Program-made: the position numbers and the translations under genes
Assembly: GCA_003389215.1 (NCBI GenBank)
Contig: QQVP01000017.1
Span: 1 to 51,403, forward strand
Source of the DNA: Planctomycetota bacterium
Lineage (GTDB): Bacteria; Planctomycetota; Planctomycetia; Pirellulales; UBA7805
Direction: 5' to 3'
Length of the DNA stretch: 51,403 nt
The notes under the pieces: model-generated
The model's database searches: none
What the model saw: only the letters and a program-made list of their open reading frames with translations
What the model was told of the DNA's origin: nothing
Shown: positions 7,616 to 23,003 of the stretch, piece by piece
Position numbering within the stretch: the first letter of the stretch is position 1
Layout of the letters: every line of letters begins with the position of its first letter

Positions 7616-8815
7616 ATGGCCAAGGATACTTTCGAACGCACCAAGCCGCACGTTAACGTCGGAACGATCGGACACATCGATCACGGCAAGACGACTTTGA
7701 CCGGCGCCCTGCTCGCGCGTCAGTCGCACAAGGGCCTGGCCAGCTTCAAGTCGTATGCCGACATCGCCAAGGGCGGAACCGTCCGCGACGAGACCAAGAC
7801 CGTCACGATCGCCGTCTCGCACGTCGAGTACGAGACCGATACCCGGCACTATGCCCACATCGACTGCCCCGGCCACGCCGACTTCATCAAGAACATGATC
7901 ACCGGCGCCGCCCAGATGGACGGAGCGATCCTGGTCGTTTCGGCCGCCGACGGTCCGATGCCGCAAACCCGCGAGCACATCCTGCTTGCCCGTCAGGTCG
8001 GCGTGCCGCGAATCGTGGTGTTCCTCAACAAGGTCGACCTGGTCGACGACGAAGAGCTGCTCGACCTCGTGGAACTGGAGCTTCGCGAGTTGCTCTCGCA
8101 CTACGGTTTCCCGGGCGACGAAATTCCGATTGTCCGCGGGGCCAGCAAGCCGGCCTACGACAACCCGGGCGACGATGCGGCCTGCGCCAGCATCGACGAG
8201 CTGCTCGAGGCGATCGACTCCTACATTCCCGAGCCGGAACGTGACGTCGACAAGCCGCTCTTGATGGCGATCGAAGACGTCTTCTCGATCGAAGGACGTG
8301 GCACCGTGGCGACCGGGCGTATCGAGCGCGGTAAGGTCAACGTCGGCGACGAGATCGAAATCGTCGGTCTCCATCCCGAATCGACCAAGACCGTTTGCAC
8401 GGGTGTCGAGATGTTCAACAAGACGCTCGACTCCGGACAGGCAGGCGACAACGTCGGCATGCTGCTCCGCGGCGTGAAGCGCGACGAAATCGAACGCGGT
8501 CAGGTGCTGGCCAAGCCAGGCTCGATTACCCCGCACACCAAGTTCGAGGCCGAAGTCTACGTGCTGGGCAAGGACGAAGGTGGACGTCACACGCCGTTCT
8601 TCAGCGGCTACCGTCCGCAGTTCTACTTCCGCACGACCGACGTGACCGGTGCCGCCAACCTGATGGGCGATGCCGAGATGTGCATGCCGGGCGACAACGC
8701 CAAGCTGAGCATCGAGCTCGGCAAGCCGATCGCCATGGACGACGGCGTCCGCTTCGCCATTCGCGAAGGGGGTCGCACCGTGGGATCGGGCGTGGTCACC
8801 AAGATTATCGAATAG
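7616..8815 (+). CDS. tuf: Elongation factor Tu
   Basis: EF-Tu brings aminoacyl-tRNA to the ribosome as a GTP complex. It has 399 residues, typical for the family. G1 is GHIDHGKT (19-26), G3 is DCPGH (83-87) and G4 is NKVD (138-141). The switch I/G2 segment is odd: the near-universal RGITI is KTVTI (61-65), preceded by [10 protein letters not shown]. The catalytic-state threonine (T64) is kept, but the Arg-Gly before it is lost and the loop is about two residues longer than in E. coli. Domains 2 and 3 are ordinary ([26 protein letters not shown]). A GAGGA ribosome-binding site precedes the ATG. It follows four tRNAs (tufB arrangement) and ends at a strong terminator. Confidence 0.98.
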   Translation: MAKDTFERTKPHVNVGTIGHIDHGKTTLTGALLARQSHKGLASFKSYADIAKGGTVRDETKTVTIAVSHVEYETDTRHYAHIDCPGHADFIKNMITGAAQMDGAILVVSAADGPMPQTREHILLARQVGVPRIVVFLNKVDLVDDEELLDLVELELRELLSHYGFPGDEIPIVRGASKPAYDNPGDDAACASIDELLEAIDSYIPEPERDVDKPLLMAIEDVFSIEGRGTVATGRIERGKVNVGDEIEIVGLHPESTKTVCTGVEMFNKTLDSGQAGDNVGMLLRGVKRDEIERGQVLAKPGSITPHTKFEAEVYVLGKDEGGRHTPFFSGYRPQFYFRTTDVTGAANLMGDAEMCMPGDNAKLSIELGKPIAMDDGVRFAIREGGRTVGSGVVTKIIE

Positions 8816-8827
8816 GATCCAACCCGG

Positions 8828-8866
8828 GCTCCGCCCGCCGGCTGCCACGGCGGGCGGAGCTCTTTT
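8828..8866 (+). terminator. Strong intrinsic terminator after tuf
   Basis: GCTCCGCCCGCC (8828-8839) and GGCGGGCGGAGC (8849-8860) form a perfect 12-bp GC-rich stem with a 9-base loop, followed by TCTTTT. It starts 12 bases after the tuf stop. The next gene, tRNA-Trp, begins only 12 bases after the T tract. Confidence 0.9.
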
Positions 8867-8878
8867 GCCAAACCATGT

Positions 8879-8951
8879 AGGGGTGTAGCTCAATTGGCAG
8901 AGCGCTGGTCTCCAAAACCAGAGGTTGCGAGTTCGATTCCCGCCGCCCCTG
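8879..8951 (+). tRNA. tRNA-Trp (anticodon CCA)
   Basis: 73 bases. The acceptor stem AGGGGTG/CGCCCCT pairs with one T-G wobble, the anticodon arm CTGGTCTCCAAAACCAG carries CCA, and the T loop is TTCGATT. The T stem has one A-C mismatch. The discriminator is G, as expected for Trp. It stands between tuf and secE, a common bacterial position. Confidence 0.95.
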
Positions 8952-9008
8952 CCATGAACACCAAAGCCGTCGTCGAGTTGGCCGTTTTCGAGACGGCTGT
9001 TGTCGAGA

Positions 9009-9038
9009 TTACGGAGTCGGAATTTACGGAGTCGGAAT
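9009..9038. repeat. Exact 15-bp tandem duplication
   Basis: TTACGGAGTCGGAAT occurs at 9009-9023 and 9024-9038 without mismatch, in the 215-base spacer between tRNA-Trp and secE. No gene is seen in that spacer. Confidence 0.9.
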
Positions 9039-9166
9039 TACCGAGCCGAACGCCCCGGCAAGTCGTCGCCCGAGAGTCGCGAGTTACTCGCGGCATGGAA
9101 CGCCGCTAGTCCCTTTTGTTTTCGCCGCTCGGCTCCCGTTTGCCGCCGCCCCTCGTTGAGGATGTC

Positions 9167-9628
9167 ATGTCGACCGCCAAGACTGCCAAGCAGGAAAAAG
9201 CCGCGCCGTCCACTTCGTTCTTCGGCAATCTGCTGCAGACGGGGCTGTACAAGCGCAATCAAGGCCGCATCGCCCGTCAGGTGACCTTCGCCGCGGCGTG
9301 GATCCTGATCAGCCTGGGCGCGTGGCGGATGAGCGAGACGTACGGCCTGTCCGATATCCACATGCGGTTGACGGTTCCGGCGCTGTTGGTGCTGTTCGGT
9401 TTCTGGTTTGCCTATCGCCTGGTCAATCTGCCAACGTTCGCCGAGTTCCTCATCGGCGTCGAGGCGGAGATGGTCAAGGTCTCCTGGCCGACCCGTGCCG
9501 AGCTCATTCGCGGTTCGATGGTCGTGCTGTTTACGATCTTCTTCCTGGCGGCGTTGCTTTACTCGTACGACCTGTTCTGGAACACCGTCTTCTGGTTCAT
9601 CGGCATCGTACCGGATCAACCACAGTGA
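9167..9628 (+). CDS. secE: Preprotein translocase subunit SecE
   Basis: SecE is the small clamp subunit of the SecYEG channel in the inner membrane. The conserved core VEAEMVKVSWPTRAELIRGS (about residues 100-119) is followed by the final transmembrane helix. Two further hydrophobic segments lie before it (about 45-62 and 69-86), giving a three-helix form of 153 residues like that of E. coli rather than the single-helix form. The start at 9167 follows TTGAGGAT at good spacing. It is followed after 31 bases by nusG, the usual order. Confidence 0.95.
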   Translation: MSTAKTAKQEKAAPSTSFFGNLLQTGLYKRNQGRIARQVTFAAAWILISLGAWRMSETYGLSDIHMRLTVPALLVLFGFWFAYRLVNLPTFAEFLIGVEAEMVKVSWPTRAELIRGSMVVLFTIFFLAALLYSYDLFWNTVFWFIGIVPDQPQ

Positions 9629-9659
9629 GGCCGGCTGCGGCCGAACAAGGGTGGCACTC

Positions 9660-10613
9660 GTGTTTAAAGAACAACCAAAACCGGTAACGGACGAAACGGC
9701 CGCGGCAACGCCCGCGATTCCGCCAACAGAGAATCCGTCGGAAAAGAGCCCGCCGGAAGAGAGTGCGGGGATGCCTGGCGAGAGCGCGCCCGAGGCGGCC
9801 ACGCCCGAAGCTGCGATGCCTGAGACGAGTCCGCCGGAGAGCGATCCCACGGCTGCGGAAACTCCCGCTGCGGAAACTCCCGCTGCCGACGCGGCGAGCG
9901 ACGATGTCGACTCGGCGACGCCACGCGGCTTCGACGAGGAAGAGGAACAGTACGCCGAGTGGGCGGACGACGACGAGGTTGCCGAAGCCGCCCCGGAGGA
10001 CGCCGATCTTGGCGACGTGGAAGACGTCGCCCCGCTGGAAGAGACCCCCGACGAAGAAGAGCAGCCCGCCACCGAAGCCCTGGAGATGGACTGGTACATC
10101 CTCAAGGTGCAGAGCAATCGCGAGGACTCGATCGCCTCGGCGCTGCAGCGACGGGTCAAGGTCGCCGGGCTCGACAAGTTCTTCGATCAGATCATCGTTC
10201 CGGTCGAGATGGTCACCGAGTTCAAGGCGGGCAAGCGCCGCGTCGTGAAGCGGAAGCTCTATCCCGGCTACATCGTCGTGCACATGTCGATTAACGACGA
10301 GACCTGGTTCCTGGTGCGCGAGACTCCAGGCATTGGCGATTTTACCGGCTCGGCCGGTCGGCCCACGCCGATGTTGCCGCAGGAAGTGAATCGCATCATC
10401 AAGAAGGACGAAGACGTCGTCGCGGAAGAGCCGAAGCTGCAGATCGGCTTCCGCTCCGGCGATCAGGTAAAAATCAACGAAGGAACCTTCGAGAACTTCG
10501 AAGGGGAAGTCGAGGCGGTCGACACCACCAGCGGTCGGGTCACCGTCATGATCAATATTTTCGGCCGGTCGACGCCGGTCGAACTGGAACACTGGCAGAT
10601 CGAGGCCGTCTAA
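9660..10613 (+). CDS. nusG: Transcription termination/antitermination factor NusG with long acidic N-terminal extension
   Basis: Residues from about 143 on are a normal NusG: the NGN domain starts [15 protein letters not shown], with the family signature [12 protein letters not shown], and the KOW domain starts near [18 protein letters not shown]. In front lies a 142-residue low-complexity extension rich in Glu, Asp, Pro and Ala, including an exact 15-bp tandem duplication (9852-9881) coding AAETP twice. The GTG at 9660 is chosen because AAGGG lies about 9 bases upstream; another GTG at 9651 is too close to it. Starting at the ATG at 10086 would give a standard-length NusG but leave 457 open, in-frame bases after secE unexplained. 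Confidence 0.93.
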   Translation: MFKEQPKPVTDETAAATPAIPPTENPSEKSPPEESAGMPGESAPEAATPEAAMPETSPPESDPTAAETPAAETPAADAASDDVDSATPRGFDEEEEQYAEWADDDEVAEAAPEDADLGDVEDVAPLEETPDEEEQPATEALEMDWYILKVQSNREDSIASALQRRVKVAGLDKFFDQIIVPVEMVTEFKAGKRRVVKRKLYPGYIVVHMSINDETWFLVRETPGIGDFTGSAGRPTPMLPQEVNRIIKKDEDVVAEEPKLQIGFRSGDQVKINEGTFENFEGEVEAVDTTSGRVTVMINIFGRSTPVELEHWQIEAV

Positions 10614-10656
10614 GGCGACACGATCGCGCGGCCCATCGATTCGAGCAACGACGAAC

Positions 10657-11085
10657 ATGGCAAAACAACTTCAAGGCACGGTCAAGTTTCAGGTTCCCGG
10701 GGGTCAGGCCACGCCCGCCCCGCCGGTCGGTACGGCGTTGGGCCGTTTCGGAATCAACCTGGGACAATTCGTTCAGCAATTCAACGATCGCACGAAGGAA
10801 GCCGGCGGCATGCCGATTCCGGTGGTCGTGAACGTCTACAACGACCGTACGTTCGAGTTTACGACGAAGAGTCCTCCGGCGGCCGCGCTGCTCAAGAAGG
10901 CGGCCAACATCGCCAAGGGTTCTGGAGTTCCCCACAAGGAGAAGGTGGGTCAGGTGACATCCGCGCAGGTGGAAGAGATCGTGAAGATGAAGATCGAAGA
11001 TCTCAACGCCCGCGACGTGGAACATGCCAAACGAATGATCGAAGGAACCGCCCGGAGCATGGGACTGGAAGTGGTCGAAGGCTAA
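10657..11085 (+). CDS. rplK: 50S ribosomal protein L11
   Basis: L11 binds the GTPase-associated region of 23S rRNA and helps factor-dependent GTP hydrolysis. Its 142 residues match the family. The N-terminal proline-rich segment reads [15 protein letters not shown] and the C-terminal RNA-binding domain has [16 protein letters not shown]. The usual GxNIMxFCKxFN motif is [12 protein letters not shown] here. It lies 43 bases after nusG and 56 before rplA, in the standard nusG-rplK-rplA order. Confidence 0.98.
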   Translation: MAKQLQGTVKFQVPGGQATPAPPVGTALGRFGINLGQFVQQFNDRTKEAGGMPIPVVVNVYNDRTFEFTTKSPPAAALLKKAANIAKGSGVPHKEKVGQVTSAQVEEIVKMKIEDLNARDVEHAKRMIEGTARSMGLEVVEG

Positions 11086-11141
11086 TTGGCCGACGCTCCC
11101 ATTCTGCGACATGCCCATCCCGGCGAGGTAGCACACACATC

Positions 11142-11822
11142 ATGGCACCGACCAGCAAACGTATGCAGAGCCTGCGCGGCAAGTGCAAGGACAAGACGAC
11201 GATGGGCCTGCCCGAAGCAGTGGCCCTGCTCAAGGAATTCGACACCACGAAGTTCGACCAGACGGTCGAAATCGCCATGCGGCTGGGCGTCGACGACAAG
11301 CAGGCCGATCAGATCGTGCGGGGTTCGATCGTGCTGCCGCACGGCATTGGCAAGTCGAAGACGGTCGTCGTCTTCGCCAAGGGAGCCGCGGCCGACGAAG
11401 CCACCGAGGCGGGCGCCGACTTTGTCGGTGCCGAGGATCTGGCCGAGAAAATCAAAGGCGGCTGGCTCGAATTCGACACCTGCATCGCCGCCCCCGACAT
11501 GATGGGCCTGGTCGGTCCGCTCGGTCGGGCGCTCGGTCCGCGCGGCTTGATGCCCTCGCCCCGGGCCGGCACGGTCACGCCCGACGTCGGCAAGGTCGTC
11601 AAAGAGTACAAGGCCGGTAAGGTTGAGTTTCGCAACGACAAGGGCGGCATCGTACATGCCGTGGTCGGCAAGCTCAGCTTCGAAGCCAACAAGTTGGAAG
11701 AGAACATTCAGTCCTTTATCGATCGCATCATGGGCATGAAGCCGGCCACGATTAAGGGACAATACCTGCGTGGGATTTCGATCAGCGCCACGATGAGCCC
11801 GGGAATTCGCATTGCCATTTAG
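11142..11822 (+). CDS. rplA: 50S ribosomal protein L1
   Basis: L1 forms the mobile stalk next to the ribosomal E site and in many bacteria represses its own operon. 226 residues. The signature [20 protein letters not shown] is intact, as is [16 protein letters not shown]. It is about eight residues shorter than E. coli L1, mainly at the termini. It sits between rplK and rplJ with short gaps. No obvious copy of an L1-binding mimic was picked out by eye in the rplK leader. Confidence 0.98.
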   Translation: MAPTSKRMQSLRGKCKDKTTMGLPEAVALLKEFDTTKFDQTVEIAMRLGVDDKQADQIVRGSIVLPHGIGKSKTVVVFAKGAAADEATEAGADFVGAEDLAEKIKGGWLEFDTCIAAPDMMGLVGPLGRALGPRGLMPSPRAGTVTPDVGKVVKEYKAGKVEFRNDKGGIVHAVVGKLSFEANKLEENIQSFIDRIMGMKPATIKGQYLRGISISATMSPGIRIAI

Positions 11823-11858
11823 ATCGCCAAGCGGCGGTGTCAGGTCACGGTAAATCGC

Positions 11859-12398
11859 ATGAGTAAGTTTGTAAAAAACCTGGTAAGCGAGCACTTTCGC
11901 GGTCGCTTCGACGGCGTGGAGAGCGCGCTGTTGGTGAACGTGATCGGGCTCGACGCCAATTGTTCGGCGGCCCTCCGCAAGGAATTGCGGGACAAGGGCT
12001 TCGAGCTGATGGTCATCAAGAACAGCCTGGCACGCCGGGCCACGGAAGGAACGCCGCTCGAGGCGGCCTTCACCGAGGCCAAGGGGACGCTGGCCGTGAT
12101 GTGGGGCGGCGAGGACATCGTCTCGCTGGCCAAGGAGTTTGTCCGCATCAGCCGCCTGCCCGAGTACGAGGGCTTCGAGGCTCGCGGCGGCGTGATGGAA
12201 GGCAACGCCCTGTCGGCCGACGAGGTGAAGGCCGTCAGCAAGTGGCCCTCGCGCGAAGAACAGTTGAGTATTCTGATGGGTCAGCTTCTCGGACCGGGTG
12301 CGCAGCTCAGCGGCGCTTTGCTCGGACCGGGAGCCCTGTTGGCCAGTCAGATCGAGAAGAAGGCGGACGGCGCCGAAGGCGAAGAAGCCGCCGCCTAG
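11859..12398 (+). CDS. rplJ: 50S ribosomal protein L10
   Basis: L10 anchors the L7/L12 dimers to the ribosome. 179 residues. The N-terminal RNA-binding domain includes LRDKGFELMVIKNSLARRA and the C-terminal helix that carries L12 dimers is rich in Gly-Ala-Leu (LGPGAQLSGALLGPGALLAS). The start ATG at 11859 follows the rplA stop by 36 bases. Unlike many genomes, rplL does not follow closely: 246 bases intervene. Confidence 0.97.
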   Translation: MSKFVKNLVSEHFRGRFDGVESALLVNVIGLDANCSAALRKELRDKGFELMVIKNSLARRATEGTPLEAAFTEAKGTLAVMWGGEDIVSLAKEFVRISRLPEYEGFEARGGVMEGNALSADEVKAVSKWPSREEQLSILMGQLLGPGAQLSGALLGPGALLASQIEKKADGAEGEEAAA

Positions 12399-12401
12399 CG
12401 G

Positions 12402-12444
12402 GACGTATTCCCCAAAGTGACGTATTCCCCGAGTATCGTATTCC
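12402..12444. repeat. Three spaced copies of CGTATTCC after rplJ
   Basis: GACGTATTCCCC occurs at 12402-12413 and 12419-12430, and a shorter CGTATTCC at 12437-12444, at 17 and 16 base spacing. They start just after the rplJ stop, in the 246-base rplJ-rplL gap, where I see no gene. A protein-binding role is possible but unsupported. Confidence 0.65.
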
Positions 12445-12644
12445 ACGGATGAACCAGAGGCGTGCAGGAAAGGTCAAAGCCCCGAGCAACCACAAGGCGA
12501 ATTGACGAGACGAACCGGTTAACGACGGTCCGGCGGAGGGCGGCAGTTTTCGTCTCGGCACCCGCAATTCGAATGGTCCTGGCGGCGACCAGCATTTCCC
12601 CGCAAAACCAATAGTTTTCGAAGCAAGCGAAAGGAAGAGTTCCG

Positions 12645-13070
12645 ATGAGTGACGACGCAACGGCCACGGTAGAATTTTCTGCTGAGACCAAGACGCTCGG
12701 CGACCAGCTGGCGGAGCTGACGCTGAAACAGGCGAAAGAACTGAGCGACTACCTCAAAGACGAACACGGCATCGAGCCGGCCGCCGGTGGCGGTGTGGTA
12801 ATGGCCCCGGCCGGTGGCGGTGGTGGTGAAGGTGGCGACGGCGGTGGAGCGGCCGAGCAGACCGAGTTCGACGTGGTCTTGGAAGCCTTTGGCGACAAGA
12901 AGATCGGCGTCATCAAGGTCGTCCGCGCCGAGACCGGCCTGGGCCTGAAGGAGGCCAAGGAGCTGGTCGACGGGGTGCCGAGCAAGGTGAAGGAAGGTAT
13001 TTCCAAGGAAGACGCCGAGAAGCTCAAGGCCGCCCTGGAAGAAGCCGGCGCCACGGCTGCCATCAAGTAG
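12645..13070 (+). CDS. rplL: 50S ribosomal protein L7/L12
   Basis: L7/L12 forms the flexible stalk that recruits translation GTPases. 141 residues, slightly longer than usual. An N-terminal dimerisation segment ([17 protein letters not shown]) is followed by a Gly/Ala-rich hinge ([12 protein letters not shown]) and the C-terminal domain with [20 protein letters not shown] and [28 protein letters not shown] ribosome-binding site precedes the ATG. Both flanks are long (246 and 414 bases), so rplL may be a separately tuned segment; high stalk-protein dosage usually needs extra expression. Confidence 0.98.
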   Translation: MSDDATATVEFSAETKTLGDQLAELTLKQAKELSDYLKDEHGIEPAAGGGVVMAPAGGGGGEGGDGGGAAEQTEFDVVLEAFGDKKIGVIKVVRAETGLGLKEAKELVDGVPSKVKEGISKEDAEKLKAALEEAGATAAIK

Positions 13071-13484
13071 CTGTCTTAACTTAACCGAGCGACGAGCAAA
13101 CACAGGGTCCAGGCGCCGCCGTGATCGCCGGCGCCGCGACCCTCGACCCAACCCCGCTTTCGCGGTTCTCAGAATCGCGATCAACCCGCTGCGGAGTCGC
13201 CGCAGCCCTACTTAGCGACAGATCCCTGACGCCACGACCCGCCTCCGCGCAGCGAGCCGCCGGAAAGAAATCGGAACTTTTCGGCAACCGACTTCGTGAC
13301 CGCGCTCGCGTTGCGCGCGGACGTCGCTCTTGCCACCTTCGGTTTTCTGGCACGCCCTCCGCACTTCAGCTCGGGCCACCGAACCGAATCGAGACCCACC
13401 TAGCCCATCGAATCAACGAACCGAACCAAAGAACCGCGATTCACGGTTCCTACGTGAACGAGACTCGAAGGAGTTGACCCGCTT
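13071..13484 (+). other. 414-base rplL-rpoB gap with a GC-rich hairpin
   Basis: No gene is seen. GGCGCCG (13112-13118) and CGGCGCC (13129-13135) form a 7-bp stem 42 bases after the rplL stop, with no T run. In E. coli this position holds a partial attenuator that lowers rpoBC relative to the ribosomal proteins; the hairpin could play that part, but this is inference. I found no -10/-35 pair in the gap. Confidence 0.4.
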
Positions 13485-17195
<3,711 letters not shown>

Positions 17196-17277
17196 CTTTG
17201 TTCGGTTCAGGGAAGAACCGCGCGAGCATCATAACGATCCATCCAATTCACGCACCGCAAGTAACGAGGTACTGGGA

Positions 17278-21810
<4,533 letters not shown>

Positions 21811-21890
21811 ATCGACAGGTTGCCAACGGCGAGGTGCGAACGCGAGTCCCATCGGGCACGTGTCGCCAACCCCTCGGCGGCCGACCCACA

Positions 21891-21918
21891 TTGACTTTCG
21901 ATCACAATTGACTAATTT
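21891..21918 (+). promoter_or_regulatory. Candidate promoter of the str operon (rpsL-rpsG-fusA)
   Basis: TTGACT (21891-21896) and TAATTT (21913-21918) are 16 bp apart in a short AT-rich patch, 74 bases before the rpsL ATG. TTGACT is repeated at 21908-21913, overlapping the -10. The spacer ends in CAATTGAC. It would let the str operon be transcribed apart from rpoBC. Confidence 0.5.
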
Positions 21919-21991
21919 GATGGGTTTCCTGGTTCCGCTCCGCCGTGTCGCGCAGCGGCCCTGAGGTAACCCGAGCGACGAACCAACTTCC

Positions 21992-22360
21992 ATGCCCACG
22001 ACGAATCAACTCGTACGCAAACGGCGCAAACAGCCGAAGAAGATGAGCAAGGCTCCGGTGTTGGACAGGTGTCCGCAGCGGCGGGGCGTCTGTCTTCAGG
22101 TGAAGACGATGACCCCCAAGAAGCCGAACTCGGCGCTGCGCAAGATCGCCCGCGTGCGGCTCTCCAACGGCAAGGAAGTCACCGTCTATATCCCCGGCGA
22201 GGGCCACAACCTGCAGGAACACTCGATTGTGCTGGTCCGTGGTGGCCGCGTTCGCGATCTGCCGGGCGTGCGTTATCAGGTCGTGCGCGGCGCGCTCGAC
22301 ACCCTGGGGGTCGACGGTCGCAAGCAAGCTCGCAGTCGCTACGGCGCCAAGAAGTCTTAG
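21992..22360 (+). CDS. rpsL: 30S ribosomal protein S12
   Basis: S12 is at the decoding centre and controls accuracy. 122 residues. The conserved loop [11 protein letters not shown] (41-51) keeps Lys43, but in [12 protein letters not shown] position 88 is Arg (codon CGC) where E. coli and most bacteria have Lys. Lys88 to Arg (K87R without the Met) is a classical streptomycin-resistance change. The start ATG at 21992 has the usual opening [10 protein letters not shown]. It heads the str operon, 46 bases before rpsG. Confidence 0.98.
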   Translation: MPTTNQLVRKRRKQPKKMSKAPVLDRCPQRRGVCLQVKTMTPKKPNSALRKIARVRLSNGKEVTVYIPGEGHNLQEHSIVLVRGGRVRDLPGVRYQVVRGALDTLGVDGRKQARSRYGAKKS

Positions 22361-22406
22361 TCCTCGCTCGCATTCCTTCCTTTCCCTCGGATAACGAAGC
22401 CAAGCC

Positions 22407-22877
22407 ATGGGTCGCATCACCGCCAGCCGCAAACAACTCGTCGGAGATCCGCAATTCGGGTCGTTGCTGGCCAGCAAGTTCATCAACAACCTGATGTGGG
22501 ACGGCAAGAAGAGCACCGCTCAGCGGGTCTTCTACAACGCCCTCGAGGAAATCGGCAAGCGGGTGACCGACGCCGAACCGATCGACGTCTTCAATCAGGC
22601 TTTGGAAAACGTGAAGCCGGATATCGAAGTTCGCTCGAAGCGCGTCGGCGGTGCTTCGTACCAGGTACCGATGCAGGTCAGTTCCGCGCGTCGACAATCG
22701 CTGGCGATTCGTTGGATACTGATGGCGATTCGCGAAAAGAAGGGCCGTCCCACGCATCTGAAGCTGGCCGACGAACTGGTTGCTGCCTACAACCGCGAAG
22801 GCGCCGCCATGACACGACGTCAAAATGTCCATCGCATGGCCGATGCCAACAAGGCGTTTGCCCACTTCGCCTGGTAG
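22407..22877 (+). CDS. rpsG: 30S ribosomal protein S7
   Basis: S7 nucleates assembly of the 30S head. 156 residues, the common length. Signature features are [40 protein letters not shown] and the C-terminal [20 protein letters not shown]. It follows rpsL by 46 bases and is separated from fusA by 126 bases that hold a perfect 10-bp hairpin. In E. coli S7 represses the str operon at an rpsL-rpsG site; nothing similar was identified here. Confidence 0.98.
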   Translation: MGRITASRKQLVGDPQFGSLLASKFINNLMWDGKKSTAQRVFYNALEEIGKRVTDAEPIDVFNQALENVKPDIEVRSKRVGGASYQVPMQVSSARRQSLAIRWILMAIREKKGRPTHLKLADELVAAYNREGAAMTRRQNVHRMADANKAFAHFAW

Positions 22878-22895
22878 AAATTTGTCACGATCCTG

Positions 22896-22921
22896 CGCCG
22901 CGCTGAAAAACCAGCGCGGCG
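22896..22921 (+). other. Perfect 10-bp hairpin between rpsG and fusA
   Basis: CGCCGCGCTG (22896-22905) and CAGCGCGGCG (22912-22921) are exact complements around AAAAAC, 18 bases after the rpsG stop and 82 before the fusA start. The following bases (TTGCTATGCG) are not a T run, so full termination is unlikely. It could mark an RNA-processing point, a partial terminator, or a protein-binding site. Confidence 0.65.
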
Positions 22922-23003
22922 TTGCTATGCGCCGCCACCGGCCGAATCGACCCCTACACCGCGTCCCACATCACGGCTTCACCCATCGCTGACGGGGCGG
23001 ACT

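Noticed and set aside
10086..10613. NusG starting at the internal ATG (standard length)
   Set aside because: Possible, but the GTG at 9660 has a ribosome-binding site and the frame is open from there; the short form would leave 457 bases of open in-frame sequence between secE and nusG. Kept as an alternative.
12402..12444. CRISPR-like array after rplJ
   Set aside because: Only three copies of an 8-12 base motif at 16-17 base spacing; no repeat-spacer structure.
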